Source: Fen-330 sp050008465
GTDB lineage: Bacteria > Acidobacteriota > Terriglobia > Bryobacterales > Bryobacteraceae
DNA length: 64,000 nucleotides
Reading direction: 5' to 3'
NCBI GenBank assembly: GCA_050008465.1
Contig: JBEKMO010000002.1
Location: 1-64,000, forward strand
The position numbers were made by a program, and so were the translations under genes. The notes below the pieces were generated by a model. The model worked only from the letters and a program-made list of their open reading frames with translations. It did no database searches and was not told the DNA's origin. Each line of letters opens with the position of its first letter. Within the stretch, counting starts at the first letter, position 1. This document shows, piece by piece, positions 1 to 8,068 of this stretch.

Positions 1-138
1 GCCGGATCTCATCCTGCAAGCCGAGAACGATGGTTGCCGAGTCCGCGATGCCGAGTGGTCTCATGTCTCCATGAGAGCACACTTCTCAAGCATACGCAAT
101 TACTTATGACGCTGTGTTTAGTAAGCGCAATCGGCCCC

Positions 139-171
139 AAAACAAAAAACCCTGGGCCAAAGGCCACAGGG
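139..171 (-). terminator. Intrinsic terminator, leftward
   Basis: A hairpin (arms 150-158 and 162-171, AAA loop, one bulged base) is followed on the minus strand by a U-rich tract read from the A-rich run at 139-149. It would end leftward transcription from the sigma/anti-sigma/Spy-like cassette, whose last gene stops at 436. No gene is supported between 172 and 435, and none in the first 138 bases. Confidence 0.75.
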
Positions 172-435
172 TCGCGACTTCCATCAGACCGATCCGCCTT
201 TAGCACTTTTTTGCGTGGTTGCAATTAGCCGGGCCCCATGAGGCCCTAAATCAATCCACGTTCGCTCTCAGAATACCACCAACCCGGCGGGAAGACAACA
301 CCAATCGGGTGCGCGACATTTCTGTGGATGCCCGCGATTCCTCATTCCGAGCGCAGCGGCACGCTCGGACGTTTCGGCAGAGTCAAGCACGTGCGCGGCC
401 GCTCCGCTTTCTTGTCGCGCACCCACACCAATCGC

Positions 436-816
436 TCAGCGCAGCCGTCTCTCGTGGATCTCGTTCAAGAGCTTCTCGAACTTGCGCTTCTGCTCCTCGT
501 TCAACACGCGCAAGATCCGCTGCCTGCCGCTGGCTCGAACGTCATCCAACTGCGCCTGAAGCGTGTGGTAGTAAGTGAAGAAGTCGTCCAGAATGGTCTC
601 CAGTTGCTCGCTCTGCGCCGCCGTGAGATTCAGTTCCTTCTTCAACCGCTCGAGGGCGATCTCCTTGCCGCTTTCTTTCCAGGACGGCTCCGGCGGCGAG
701 TGGTGCATCCAGCGGTGGGCGCCCAGCGCCCCTGCGATCACGCCGCAAAGGAAGACGATGAAAAGAGGAAGCAGAACACGCCGGTTCCGCCACGAGGTCG
801 TCTGTGCCGAGGTCAT
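436..816 (-). CDS. Spy/CpxP-like periplasmic membrane-anchored protein
   Basis: This 126-residue protein has a short cytoplasmic N-terminus, one hydrophobic segment at about residues 13-33, then a helical periplasmic domain rich in charged residues. The domain carries the LTAAQ...QLETIL and LNEEQKRKFEKLL pattern seen in the Spy/CpxP and periplasmic heavy-metal-sensor family. These proteins act as ATP-independent chaperones or stress sensors in the envelope. It is the last gene of a leftward cassette, 6 bp after the anti-sigma gene, so it probably reports envelope state to, or is controlled by, that sigma factor. It has a close structural counterpart at 36110-36508. The function is inferred from family resemblance; no metal-binding cluster is obvious. 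Confidence 0.75.
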   Translation of the reverse strand: MTSAQTTSWRNRRVLLPLFIVFLCGVIAGALGAHRWMHHSPPEPSWKESGKEIALERLKKELNLTAAQSEQLETILDDFFTYYHTLQAQLDDVRASGRQRILRVLNEEQKRKFEKLLNEIHERRLR

Positions 817-822
817 CGCCGC

Positions 823-1287
823 TTATTCGTGATAGGTAGCCAGCGTGACCAGCATGGTATCGCGGTCTCGCTGCCGGTCCTCTCCCAGTCCAGGTGGATG
901 ATCCTGGACCGCGATGATCGCTACGGCGGTGGCGGGAGGCGCAGCGCTGGTTTCGGTGAATGCCAGGTAGCCTCCCAGGAGGACCATCAGCGCCAAGGAC
1001 GTCGCGACGAGGCGCCGGCCGAAAACCGGATCCAGGAACGCGCTCCAGATCGAGCCGGTCCGCCGCGCTTCGATGCGTTCCAGCACCCGCGCGTAAAAGC
1101 CCGGCGCCTGCTCCGGTGGATCCGGAACTTGAAGCGTCCGCAGGAGACGGGTCTGCTCCCGCATCCCATTCAACTCGTCCCGGCAGGCCTCGCAACCGCG
1201 CAGATGCTGCTCAACCTCAACGGGAGCCTGCTTGCCAGGAACGCCTAGAAGCCCTTCCTCCAGGTATTCCCTGATGAGCCCATGCAT
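823..1287 (-). CDS. Zinc-finger-type transmembrane anti-sigma factor
   Basis: The 154-residue product starts with a ZAS-type anti-sigma domain: His28, Cys32 and Cys35 form the H-x3-C-x2-C zinc motif. A single transmembrane helix follows at about residues 105-125, with a short periplasmic tail. Proteins of this class hold an ECF sigma factor inactive at the membrane until a periplasmic signal releases it. It lies 94 bp downstream of an ECF sigma gene and 6 bp upstream of the Spy-like gene, all leftward, so the three very probably form one regulatory operon. The spacer at 1288-1381 contains a short GC-rich palindrome near 1319-1333. Confidence 0.85.
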   Translation of the reverse strand: MHGLIREYLEEGLLGVPGKQAPVEVEQHLRGCEACRDELNGMREQTRLLRTLQVPDPPEQAPGFYARVLERIEARRTGSIWSAFLDPVFGRRLVATSLALMVLLGGYLAFTETSAAPPATAVAIIAVQDHPPGLGEDRQRDRDTMLVTLATYHE

Positions 1288-1381
1288 ACTGTTTCCCTCA
1301 ATTCCAATTCAACCACCCTCCCTCCCGGGAGGGGCCGCGGATCTCAAGTCCGCTTTCTCTCGTCACCGGCGGCGGTCTCCG

Positions 1382-2047
1382 CTAAGCCGTCGCCAGTCCC
1401 CGCGTCCGGCTCAGCCGCTGCGCTACCTTCAGCAGCTTCTGGCGGGCGCGGAACAACTTCACCTTAATCGTATTCTCATTGATTCCGGTCAGCTCCGCCA
1501 GTTCTTCCACGGAATGGCCCTCGACTTCCTTCATGAGCAGCAGCGTTCGCTCCTGTTCCGGCAACCGGGCGAGCAACTTCATGGCGAGATCCCGCTGGGC
1601 GAGAGTAACGTCAACCGCGGGCCTCTGGTCCCGGGCCGGCTCGGAGTTCTCCACGCGCAAGGCGTCCTCTTTGCTGAAGTCGCTTTCATAGACCAGCCTC
1701 CGGACCTTCTTCTTGCGCAGATAGTCGTAACACTCGTTGACCGTGATTTTGTAGATCCAGGTGAGCAGCGAGCTTCGGAAGTCAAAACTCCGGATCGAGA
1801 AGTAAACCTTTGTAAACACTTGCTGGGCAATGTCTTCCGCGTCGTTGTGGTTCCGGAGAATGCCGTAGATGATGGAAAACACCTTGGACTGATAACGCTC
1901 CACGATCTCGCGGAAAGCCATCTCATCCGCGACCTGGACGCGTTGTACCAGGGCGGCTTCTTCGCTGCTCTTGTAGTCCACTCTCCTCTTCGCTGCGCTG
2001 GCCTCGCCCGACGCGGGAAGCGGGAGAGCCCCGCTCAAGCTGCCCAT
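1382..2047 (-). CDS. ECF sigma factor (RpoE-like)
   Basis: The protein has a region 2 (AFREIVERYQ, DAEDIAQQVF, WIYKITVNECYDYLRKK) and a region 4 helix-turn-helix (GHSVEELAELTGINENTIKV) of extracytoplasmic-function sigma factors. The start drawn gives 221 residues. An in-frame GTG at 1981 would begin at VDYKSSEEAALVQRVQ, which is closer to the usual ECF N-terminus and leaves room for a leader after the predicted promoter, so the start is uncertain. It heads a leftward cassette with an anti-sigma factor and a Spy-like protein. Its region 4 shares NEN-x2-KV-x-LFRARQ with the ECF factor at 35173-35766. Confidence 0.9.
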   Translation of the reverse strand: MGSLSGALPLPASGEASAAKRRVDYKSSEEAALVQRVQVADEMAFREIVERYQSKVFSIIYGILRNHNDAEDIAQQVFTKVYFSIRSFDFRSSLLTWIYKITVNECYDYLRKKKVRRLVYESDFSKEDALRVENSEPARDQRPAVDVTLAQRDLAMKLLARLPEQERTLLLMKEVEGHSVEELAELTGINENTIKVKLFRARQKLLKVAQRLSRTRGLATA

Positions 2048-2057
2048 ACACCGTTCC

Positions 2058-2084
2058 GACGTGAACGAGGCCTCAATGGTTTCA
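2058..2084 (-). promoter_or_regulatory. Candidate ECF-type promoter of the sigma cassette
   Basis: Read on the minus strand, TGAAACC (2078-2084) is followed after 16 bases by CGTC (2058-2061). This resembles the GGAAC-N16/17-CGTC layout of autoregulated ECF promoters. The same layout, TGTAACC-N16-CGCC, precedes the second ECF cassette at 35095-35121. The proximity to codon 1 as drawn (2047) suggests either a nearly leaderless message or a downstream start. Confidence 0.45.
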
Positions 2085-2314
2085 GCGATTTGTCCGGCTC
2101 CGCACGGGCCGGCTGGCTGCCCGGGCCGTCAGGATCAAGTTACCAGATTCTCCGCTCGCCCCGCCAGAGCGGGGCTGTCGTGCTGGACCGCACCCGATCC
2201 CCGGCGCCGGCTGGTGACGGCCGGCGCACCTGGCGTCAGGTGGAAACGGCTCCCCCGTCGGAGGTAGAATCTACCGAGGGAAAGACAGTTCCTGATAAAC
2301 TGGGAGTACGCCCT

Positions 2315-2638
2315 ATGATTCAACTCACGGATCGCGCTATCGGCAAGGTCAAGGAGATCCTGGACTCGCAGGACCCCAAGCCCACCGGCTTGCGGATCGC
2401 CGTGGTCGGCGGTGGCTGTTCGGGCTTCAACTATTCCATGGCTTTCGAGAACAATCCCAACGTCCTGGATAAGACCTACAACTTTGACGGCCTGAAGGTG
2501 TTCATCGATCAGGCCAGCATGTTGTACCTGGACGGCGCCAGCGTGGATTACGTCGAGGCGCTCGAGGGTTCCGGGTTCAAGTTCGACAACCCGAACGTCC
2601 GCTCCACCTGCGGCTGCGGCAGCTCCTTCAGCGCCTGA
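2315..2638 (+). CDS. erpA: A-type iron-sulfur cluster carrier (ErpA/IscA family)
   Basis: This 107-residue protein has the full A-type carrier signature: Cys35 in GGGCSGFNY and Cys99/Cys101 in the C-terminal TCGCGSSF. These three cysteines bind a 2Fe-2S or 4Fe-4S cluster that is passed on to apoproteins. The ATG at 2315 was chosen because homology begins there and GGGAG lies just upstream; the much longer in-frame extension to 1232 runs antisense through the sigma gene and is not coding. It stands alone, without isc or suf neighbours, as is common for ErpA. No clear promoter is visible in the roughly 270-bp region upstream. Confidence 0.93.
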   Translation: MIQLTDRAIGKVKEILDSQDPKPTGLRIAVVGGGCSGFNYSMAFENNPNVLDKTYNFDGLKVFIDQASMLYLDGASVDYVEALEGSGFKFDNPNVRSTCGCGSSFSA

Positions 2639-2803
2639 GAGCACTCCGAAACACGAAGGGCGCCGGAAGTTCGCGACCCCTCCCAGGACCGTCCTTCCAG
2701 GCCACGCGTTCCTCGATTAAGATGGTAGGTCGCGGGAGCTCCCGGGCTCAGGGGGCTGGTCCTGAGGCTGGAAGGGCCATTAGCCCGCAGTCGAGGCGGC
2801 GTC

Positions 2804-3697
2804 ATGCTGCACATGCTGCTGACCGAACAACGCAACCCCACCTCGGAGGGAATCGACGCGCTTCCCCCGGAGGACATCCTGCGCATTATCAACGCGGAGG
2901 ACCACAAGGTGGCTGAGGCGGTGGGCCTCGAAATCCCCCGCATTGCCCAGGCGGTCGAGGCGGTGGTGGAGCGCCTCGGGCGCGGCGGCCGGCTGTTCTA
3001 CATCGGCGCCGGCAGCAGCGGCCGCCTGGGCGTGCTGGATGCCGTCGAGTGTCCTCCCACCTTCAACGTGCCGCCGGAACTGGTTCAGGGCATGATCGCG
3101 GGCGGGGAGCGCGCTCTGTCCCGCGCCGTGGAGGCGATCGAGGACGACCCGGCGCTCGGCGCCGGCGACCTGCTCGAGCGCGGCTTCAACGCGGGCGACG
3201 TCCTGGTCGGGATCACGGCCAGCGGGCGCACGCCCTACGTGCTGGGCGCTGTCGCGAAGGCGCGCGAACTGGGGGCTCTCACGATCGGGATCAGTTGCAC
3301 CCCCGCCTCGGAGCTCTCTCGCGCCGTCGAGATCCCTATCGAGCCGCTGCCTGGGCCGGAAATCCTTACCGGCTCGACCCGCATGAAGGCGGGCACCGCC
3401 GCCAAGCTGGTGCTCAACATGCTCTCCACCACGGTGATGATCCGCCTCGGGCACGTCTACGGCAACCTGATGGTGAATGTCCAGCCCACGAACACCAAAC
3501 TGACCGACCGGGCGCGGCGCATCGTCGCCGAGGCCGCCGGGGTCGATGGCCGGCGCGCCGCGGAGTTGCTCGAAGGGGCGGGTGATAGAGTGAAGGTGGC
3601 GATCGCCATGGCCCGCCTGGGCGTCAGCCGCGAGGAGGCGGAGGTCCGGCTCCGCGAGGCCGGCGGGCGGATCTCCGAGGCACTGAAGAATGGATAG
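2804..3697 (+). CDS. murQ: N-acetylmuramic acid 6-phosphate etherase
   Basis: The 297-residue protein matches MurQ along its whole length: an N-terminal LTEQRNP, the SIS-domain loop GAGSSGRLG, DAVECPPTF around the catalytic acid, ITASGRTPYV, and the signature GSTRMKAGTAAK near residue 195. MurQ cleaves the lactyl ether of MurNAc-6-phosphate to give GlcNAc-6-phosphate and D-lactate in cytoplasmic cell-wall recycling. Its end overlaps the start of murA by 8 bp, so recycling and new peptidoglycan precursor synthesis appear translationally linked here. No MurK, AnmK or phosphotransferase partner lies nearby. Confidence 0.95.
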   Translation: MLHMLLTEQRNPTSEGIDALPPEDILRIINAEDHKVAEAVGLEIPRIAQAVEAVVERLGRGGRLFYIGAGSSGRLGVLDAVECPPTFNVPPELVQGMIAGGERALSRAVEAIEDDPALGAGDLLERGFNAGDVLVGITASGRTPYVLGAVAKARELGALTIGISCTPASELSRAVEIPIEPLPGPEILTGSTRMKAGTAAKLVLNMLSTTVMIRLGHVYGNLMVNVQPTNTKLTDRARRIVAEAAGVDGRRAAELLEGAGDRVKVAIAMARLGVSREEAEVRLREAGGRISEALKNG

Positions 3698-4967
3698 GTT
3701 CGTCATTCGGGGCGGCGCCCCGCTCCAAGGCGAGGTCTCGACCAGCGGTGCGAAGAACTCCGCGCTGCCGGCGCTGGCCGCCTGCCTGCTCACCGAGGAA
3801 CCCGTCATCCTGCACCGGATTCCAGCCGTGCGCGACATCGTCACCATGGGGAAGCTCCTGCGCAGGATCGGCGCGAAACTGGAGTTGAAGTCCCGCGCCC
3901 TCCGCGTCGAAGCGCGATCGATTGTGTCGCCGGAAGCCCCTTACGAGCTGGTGAAAACCATGCGCGCCTCCAGCCTGGTGCTCGGACCACTGTTGGCGCG
4001 GGCCGGCCGCGCCCGCGTTTCCTTGCCCGGCGGCTGCGCCATCGGTACGCGTCCCATCAACCTGCACTTGGCGGGCCTCGAACAGCTCGGCGCCCGGATC
4101 CGCCAGGAGCACGGCTACGTCGAGGCAGAGGCGCCCGACGGCCTCCGCGGCGCCGCTTACACCTTCGACCGGATCAGCGTCACCGGCACCGAAGACCTCA
4201 TGATGGCCGCCGTCCTGGCCGACGGCGAGACCTTGCTCGAGAACGCCGCCCGCGAGCCGGAAGTCGGCGACCTGGCGGACCTGCTCGTCAAGATGGGCGC
4301 CCAAGTCGAGGGCGCCGGTACCTCCACCATCCGCATCCGCGGCGTGGCCCGTCTCCACGCCGCCGAGCACACGATCATTGCCGACCGCATCGAGGCAGGC
4401 ACCTTCCTCATTGCCGCTGCCATCACCGGCGGGGAACTGGTGGTTGCCGATTGCGTGCCGGAACACCTGACGGCGCTGATTCTCAAGCTGCGGCAGGCGG
4501 GCGCCGAAGTCGTCGAGGTCTCCCCCACCTCGCTGCGCGTATCCGCCCCAGGTCCGCTGCGCGCGGTGGATGCGACTACCGAGGAGCATCCCGGCTTCGC
4601 CACCGACCTACAGGCGCAGTATATGGCTCTCATGACGCAGGCGCAGGGCGCCTCCCTCATCACCGAGACCATCTTCGAGCACCGTTTCATGCACGCCCTC
4701 GAGTTGGTGCGCATGGGCGGCAACATCCGGCTCGAGGGCCGGCAGGCCATCGTGACGGGCCCATCGCAACTGACCGGGGCGGCCGTCCTCGCCTCGGACC
4801 TGCGCGCCAGCGCCTCCCTGGTGCTGGCCGCCCTGGTGGCCACCGGTGAGACGGTGATCGATCGCGTCTATCACATCGATCGCGGCTATGAGAGGATCGA
4901 GGAGAAGCTGGCCCCGCTCGGCGCCCGTATCCGCAGGGTTCGCGAAGCTCGAGACGCCAGCCCGTAG
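3690..4967 (+). CDS. murA: UDP-N-acetylglucosamine 1-carboxyvinyltransferase
   Basis: The product (425 residues, usual length) is MurA, which transfers enolpyruvate from PEP to UDP-GlcNAc in the first committed step of peptidoglycan synthesis. It shows the N-terminal SGAKNSALPALAACLL motif, the loop PGGCAIGTRPINLHL with Cys116 (the residue alkylated by fosfomycin in homologues, here Cys rather than Asp), TDLQAQYMAL, and a C-terminal RGYERIEEKL. The start overlaps murQ by 8 bp. Predicted to be cytoplasmic and essential. Confidence 0.96.
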   Translation: MDRFVIRGGAPLQGEVSTSGAKNSALPALAACLLTEEPVILHRIPAVRDIVTMGKLLRRIGAKLELKSRALRVEARSIVSPEAPYELVKTMRASSLVLGPLLARAGRARVSLPGGCAIGTRPINLHLAGLEQLGARIRQEHGYVEAEAPDGLRGAAYTFDRISVTGTEDLMMAAVLADGETLLENAAREPEVGDLADLLVKMGAQVEGAGTSTIRIRGVARLHAAEHTIIADRIEAGTFLIAAAITGGELVVADCVPEHLTALILKLRQAGAEVVEVSPTSLRVSAPGPLRAVDATTEEHPGFATDLQAQYMALMTQAQGASLITETIFEHRFMHALELVRMGGNIRLEGRQAIVTGPSQLTGAAVLASDLRASASLVLAALVATGETVIDRVYHIDRGYERIEEKLAPLGARIRRVREARDASP

Positions 4968-5110
4968 AGTGCGCTGGGAACGTAGTACAGCAGCCACGTG
5001 GTCTCGATCCGGTAGCGGAAGCGGGCCCGGATCGCAGCATCCCGCCCAGGGTCGCCGAGTCGAACAGTGTGAACCGGAAGTACATGCCGTCTTCGTGGGT
5101 TAACTTGGGC

Positions 5111-5177
5111 TGTGGCGCAGGCCGTCGTTTTCCGTGGCCTGCGAGGCCGGCAGACGACACAATGCGATCGTCTGCCC
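5111..5177. repeat. Palindromic intergenic repeat (GGCAGAC family), copy 1
   Basis: Two adjacent imperfect stem-loops lie between murA and the DUF4062 gene. The second has perfect 9-bp arms at 5149-5157 and 5169-5177. The motif GATCGTCTGCCCCAC read outward recurs in the element at 12208-12280. It looks like a REP-type palindrome. The rest of the murA-DUF4062 gap (4968-5110) holds only weak out-of-frame coding similarity on the minus strand and no supportable gene. Confidence 0.55.
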
Positions 5178-5183
5178 CACATC

Positions 5184-6134
5184 CTAACGCGCCAGCTTGG
5201 TCAGCGCCGGTTCCAGGATGGGTTCAATGAAGAAGACCTGAACACTGCGATCCTTGAGCCGCAGATCGCTCTTGTCGACGTGGTGGGTGGGCAGGGCTAC
5301 CCGAACTCCGTAGTAGCCCCCAAATCGCGCCGAGCGTTCGTGGGGCATCGGAATGGAGGCCAGACCGGTGGTGTCACGGTCCGCTACCACCACCAGGCAC
5401 GCTTCTACGCCGTGCTCAGACCAAGTGCTCTCTTGGAAGAAGTCGCTCAGGGTCTGCTTCCAGAGGGGGAAAGTGCGTCCGATCTGACTATGGTCATAGC
5501 GGTCCGCATCGATGACGGCGATCACCTTATGGGGGTCGTACATCATCGGGATCGTGGAGGGTGGTTTGTACAGCAGCAGCGCGAATACCGGCAGACGGCT
5601 CTCGGCCAGTTCGCGGTAACCCTCGCGCAGGGAGGCCGCGAGCACGTTTGTCAGGAAGGCGCGGAAGCGGGGTGAGGAATCCGAGAGAGTCAACGCCTCC
5701 TTGATCTTCGTCTTCAGATCCGCTAGCGACCGGAACTCGCCACGGCTGACTCCCGTATCCCAGTTCTGGACCTTCCCAAGAAACTTTAGCTGCTTTGCCT
5801 CGGCAGGCTGCGACCCCATACGATCGATAAACGCGTAGATGGGCTTCCAGTTCTTCCGGGCCCAGTCGTACTCCTCTTCGGTGGGCGAGAGCCCGTTCCC
5901 TGGGTTGACCCAGCCATAGCGGTGACCGTAGATCCCGACAATTGCGTCGCAGGAGAATAGTTCCTCGTTGAGGACGATATCGCGCGGTGGCGCGGGGCGC
6001 GCGGCGGCCTGGTCCTCCGCCAGGACCGGCCGCAGGCCGGCCTCGAGAATCGCCTCGCGAGCGGCACGGCGCCGGTCCTCATACTCTTTGACCACGGAAC
6101 TGACAAACACTCGTTGCAGATTCACGGCGTTCAA
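5184..6134 (-). CDS. DUF4062 domain protein
   Basis: The 316-residue protein opens with LQRVFVSSVVKEYEDRRRAAREAI, the DUF4062 start pattern (VFVSS-x-EY-x-ER-like). It continues with SCDAIVGIYGHRYGW and SPTEEEYDWARKNWKPIYAF, which match the rest of that roughly 90-residue domain. DUF4062 is a TIR-like alpha/beta fold often attached to NTPase or effector modules. Here it is followed by about 200 residues without a recognised domain (YRELAESRLPVFALLLYK, VEACLVVVADRDT, VQVFFIEPILEPALTKLAR). It stands alone, 9 bp upstream of the metY stop codon on the same strand. A signalling or defence role is possible but not shown by the sequence. Confidence 0.75.
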   Translation of the reverse strand: MNAVNLQRVFVSSVVKEYEDRRRAAREAILEAGLRPVLAEDQAAARPAPPRDIVLNEELFSCDAIVGIYGHRYGWVNPGNGLSPTEEEYDWARKNWKPIYAFIDRMGSQPAEAKQLKFLGKVQNWDTGVSRGEFRSLADLKTKIKEALTLSDSSPRFRAFLTNVLAASLREGYRELAESRLPVFALLLYKPPSTIPMMYDPHKVIAVIDADRYDHSQIGRTFPLWKQTLSDFFQESTWSEHGVEACLVVVADRDTTGLASIPMPHERSARFGGYYGVRVALPTHHVDKSDLRLKDRSVQVFFIEPILEPALTKLAR

Positions 6135-6143
6135 GACCTCCCC

Positions 6144-7436
6144 TCACCCCTGCGATTTCTCGAGCGCCTGGTCCAGGTCCCAAAGGATGTCGTCGAGGTC
6201 CTCCAGGCCGATCGAGAGGCGTACCATGTCGGGCGTGACGCCGGCGGCCTCCTGCTCCTCGGGCTTCAACTGCTGGTGCGTGGTCGAGGAGGGATGGATC
6301 ACCAGGCTGCGCGCGTCGCCGACGTTGGCCAGGTGCGAGAACAGCTTCACGCTGTCGATGAACTTCCGGCCCGCCTCATAGCCGCCTTGGATCCCGAAGG
6401 AGAAGATCGCACCACCGCCCTTGGGCAGGTATTTCTGCGCCAGTTGGTAGTACGGGCTCGAGGGGAGCGACGGGTACTTCACCCACCGGACCAGTTTGTG
6501 CGCTTCCAGGAACTTCGCCACCGCCGACGCGTTGGCCACGTGCCGCTCCATGCGCATCCCGAGCGTCTCGATGCCTTGCAGGAACAGGAAGGCGTTGAAC
6601 GGGCTCATGCAGGTGCCCATGTCGCGCAACCCTTCCACGCGCGCGCGAATGATGTAGGCCAGGTTCCCGAACGTCTCCCAGTACTTCATACCGTGGTAGG
6701 CGGGCGAGGGCTGGGTCAACTGCGGGAAGTTTCCCTCGGGCCAGGGAAACTTGCCGCTATCGACGATGATGCCGCCGATGGAGGTCCCGTGGCCGCCCAT
6801 GAACTTGGTCAGCGAGTGGACGACGATGTCAACGCCGAAGTCGATGGGGCGGCACAGGTAGGGAGTCGCAAACGTGTTGTCGATCACCAGCGGGATTCTG
6901 TGCTCGTGCGCGATGCGGGCCACCGCTTCGATGTCCAGCACATTGCCGCGCGGGTTGCTGATGGTCTCGCCGTAGAGGCACTTGGTCTTCGGCGTGATCG
7001 CCTTGCGGAAGTTCTCCGGGTCGTCCGGCTCGACGAACTTCACGGCAAAGCCCAGCTTGCGGAAACTGACGTCGAACTGGGTGTAGGTGCCGCCATAGAG
7101 CGTGCACGCGGCCACCATCTCGTCGCCGCACTCGAGCAGGCTCGACAAGGCGATGAATTGCGCCGCCTGCCCGCTGGACATCGCCAGCGCCGCGACGCCG
7201 TTCTCGAGCGACGCCACCCGCTCCTCCAGGACCGCGGTGGTCGGGTTCATGATGCGCGTGTAGATGTTGCCGAACTTCTGGAGGGCGAACAGCGCGGCGG
7301 CGTGGTCGCTGTCTTCGAAGACGAACGAGGTGGTCTGGTAGATGGGCACCGCGCGGGCGCCGGTCGTGGGTTCCGGCCGATACCCGGCGTGCAACGCGCG
7401 GGTGTTGAATCCGAAGGTCCGTTCCTGGTCTGACAT
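6144..7436 (-). CDS. metY: O-acetylhomoserine sulfhydrylase (aminocarboxypropyltransferase)
   Basis: The 430-residue protein is a Cys/Met-metabolism PLP enzyme of the MetY type. Features are FNTRALHAGYRPEPTTGARAVP at the N-terminus, the PLP-binding Lys211 in HSLTKFMGGHGTS, YGETISNPRGNV, and the C-terminal SIGLEDLDDILWDLDQAL. MetY makes homocysteine from O-acetylhomoserine and sulfide in the cytoplasm. The ATG at 7436 fits the family N-terminus; the longer reading to 7613 overlaps the upstream gene in another frame and is rejected. It lies 5 bp after the adenosine-specific-kinase-family gene, so the two are cotranscribed. Confidence 0.94.
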   Translation of the reverse strand: MSDQERTFGFNTRALHAGYRPEPTTGARAVPIYQTTSFVFEDSDHAAALFALQKFGNIYTRIMNPTTAVLEERVASLENGVAALAMSSGQAAQFIALSSLLECGDEMVAACTLYGGTYTQFDVSFRKLGFAVKFVEPDDPENFRKAITPKTKCLYGETISNPRGNVLDIEAVARIAHEHRIPLVIDNTFATPYLCRPIDFGVDIVVHSLTKFMGGHGTSIGGIIVDSGKFPWPEGNFPQLTQPSPAYHGMKYWETFGNLAYIIRARVEGLRDMGTCMSPFNAFLFLQGIETLGMRMERHVANASAVAKFLEAHKLVRWVKYPSLPSSPYYQLAQKYLPKGGGAIFSFGIQGGYEAGRKFIDSVKLFSHLANVGDARSLVIHPSSTTHQQLKPEEQEAAGVTPDMVRLSIGLEDLDDILWDLDQALEKSQG

Positions 7437-7441
7437 GCGGT

Positions 7442-7924
7442 TCACCGTTTGTAGCCGATCTTGCGCAGCAGGCCGTGCCGCCAGGCAACGTCCTGGTCTC
7501 CCTCGACGCCCTGGGGCGAGGAGCCGTCGATCACGCCGAGCACGCCCCGCCCCTGCTCGGTCTCGGCCACCACCACCTCGACCGGGTTGGCCGTGGCGCA
7601 GAAGATCGCGCACACTTCCGGCACGTCCTTGATGCGGCCCAGCACATTGATGGGGTAGCCCTCGCGCAGGGCGATGACGAACAAGTGGCCCGCGCCGATC
7701 GAGCCAGCGTGGCGGACGGCGAGCTGCTTCAGGTCCTCGTCGTTGCCCTCGGCACGAATCAGGCAGGCGCCCGAGGCCTCGTTGAAGGCGATGCCGAACT
7801 TCATCTGCGGCGCCGTGTTGACGATGGCCTCGTAGAGATCTTCCACGCTCTTGATGAAATGGGTTTGCCCGAGAATCAGGTTGCCGTTCTCGGGCACTTC
7901 CAGACGAATGGTGGTCAGGGTCAT
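7442..7924 (-). CDS. Adenosine-specific kinase family protein
   Basis: This 160-residue protein matches the small adenosine-specific kinase family (formerly DUF355). It has the N-terminal ILGQTHFIKSVEDLYEAI, FGIAFNEASGACLIR in the middle, and GYPINVLGRIKDVPEVCAIFCATANPVEVV, all typical of the family over its full length. Family members are reported to bind or phosphorylate adenosine. The gene is 5 bp upstream of metY on the same strand. Since adenosine and homocysteine are both products of S-adenosylhomocysteine breakdown, a shared role in the methyl cycle is a reasonable inference, but nothing in the sequence proves the substrate. Confidence 0.85.
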   Translation of the reverse strand: MTLTTIRLEVPENGNLILGQTHFIKSVEDLYEAIVNTAPQMKFGIAFNEASGACLIRAEGNDEDLKQLAVRHAGSIGAGHLFVIALREGYPINVLGRIKDVPEVCAIFCATANPVEVVVAETEQGRGVLGVIDGSSPQGVEGDQDVAWRHGLLRKIGYKR

Positions 7925-7949
7925 GGGAACCTTAAGGATACTACGGGAG

Positions 7950-8039
7950 ATTGACGATTGACGATTGAGTCATTGACGATTGCTGTGCTGCCGGTGGACT
8001 CCCACAAAATCGTCAATGACAAAATCATCAATCGTCAAT
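7950..8039. repeat. ATTGACGATT inverted-repeat element, copy 1
   Basis: Several overlapping or spaced copies of ATTGACGATT (7950-7959, about 7957-7966, 7973-7982) face two inverted copies (8008-8017, 8030-8039). The pair 7970-7982 and 8008-8020 is a perfect 13-bp inverted repeat, so the stretch can fold into a long stem-loop. It lies in the divergent gap between the adenosine kinase-like gene and the sigma gene. The same unit forms a similar element at 21739-21805 and a single copy at 24322-24331. Confidence 0.8.
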
Positions 8040-8068
8040 TCCTAGTATCATTGGCTTGAACGGCGGCC

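Noticed and set aside
1232..2638. Single 468-codon frame that includes the A-type carrier
   Set aside because: Only the last 107 codons have homology; the rest runs antisense to the sigma gene and through the intergenic region.
4886..5182. Minus-strand frames between murA and the DUF4062 gene, possibly a frameshifted gene remnant
   Set aside because: Peptides in two frames look faintly protein-like (RFRYRIETTWLLYYVP) but no family is recognised, and part of the stretch overlaps murA and a palindromic repeat.
7950..8039. Possible CRISPR array
   Set aside because: The repeated unit is only 10 bp, occurs in both orientations and has irregular spacing; it is a palindromic repeat element.
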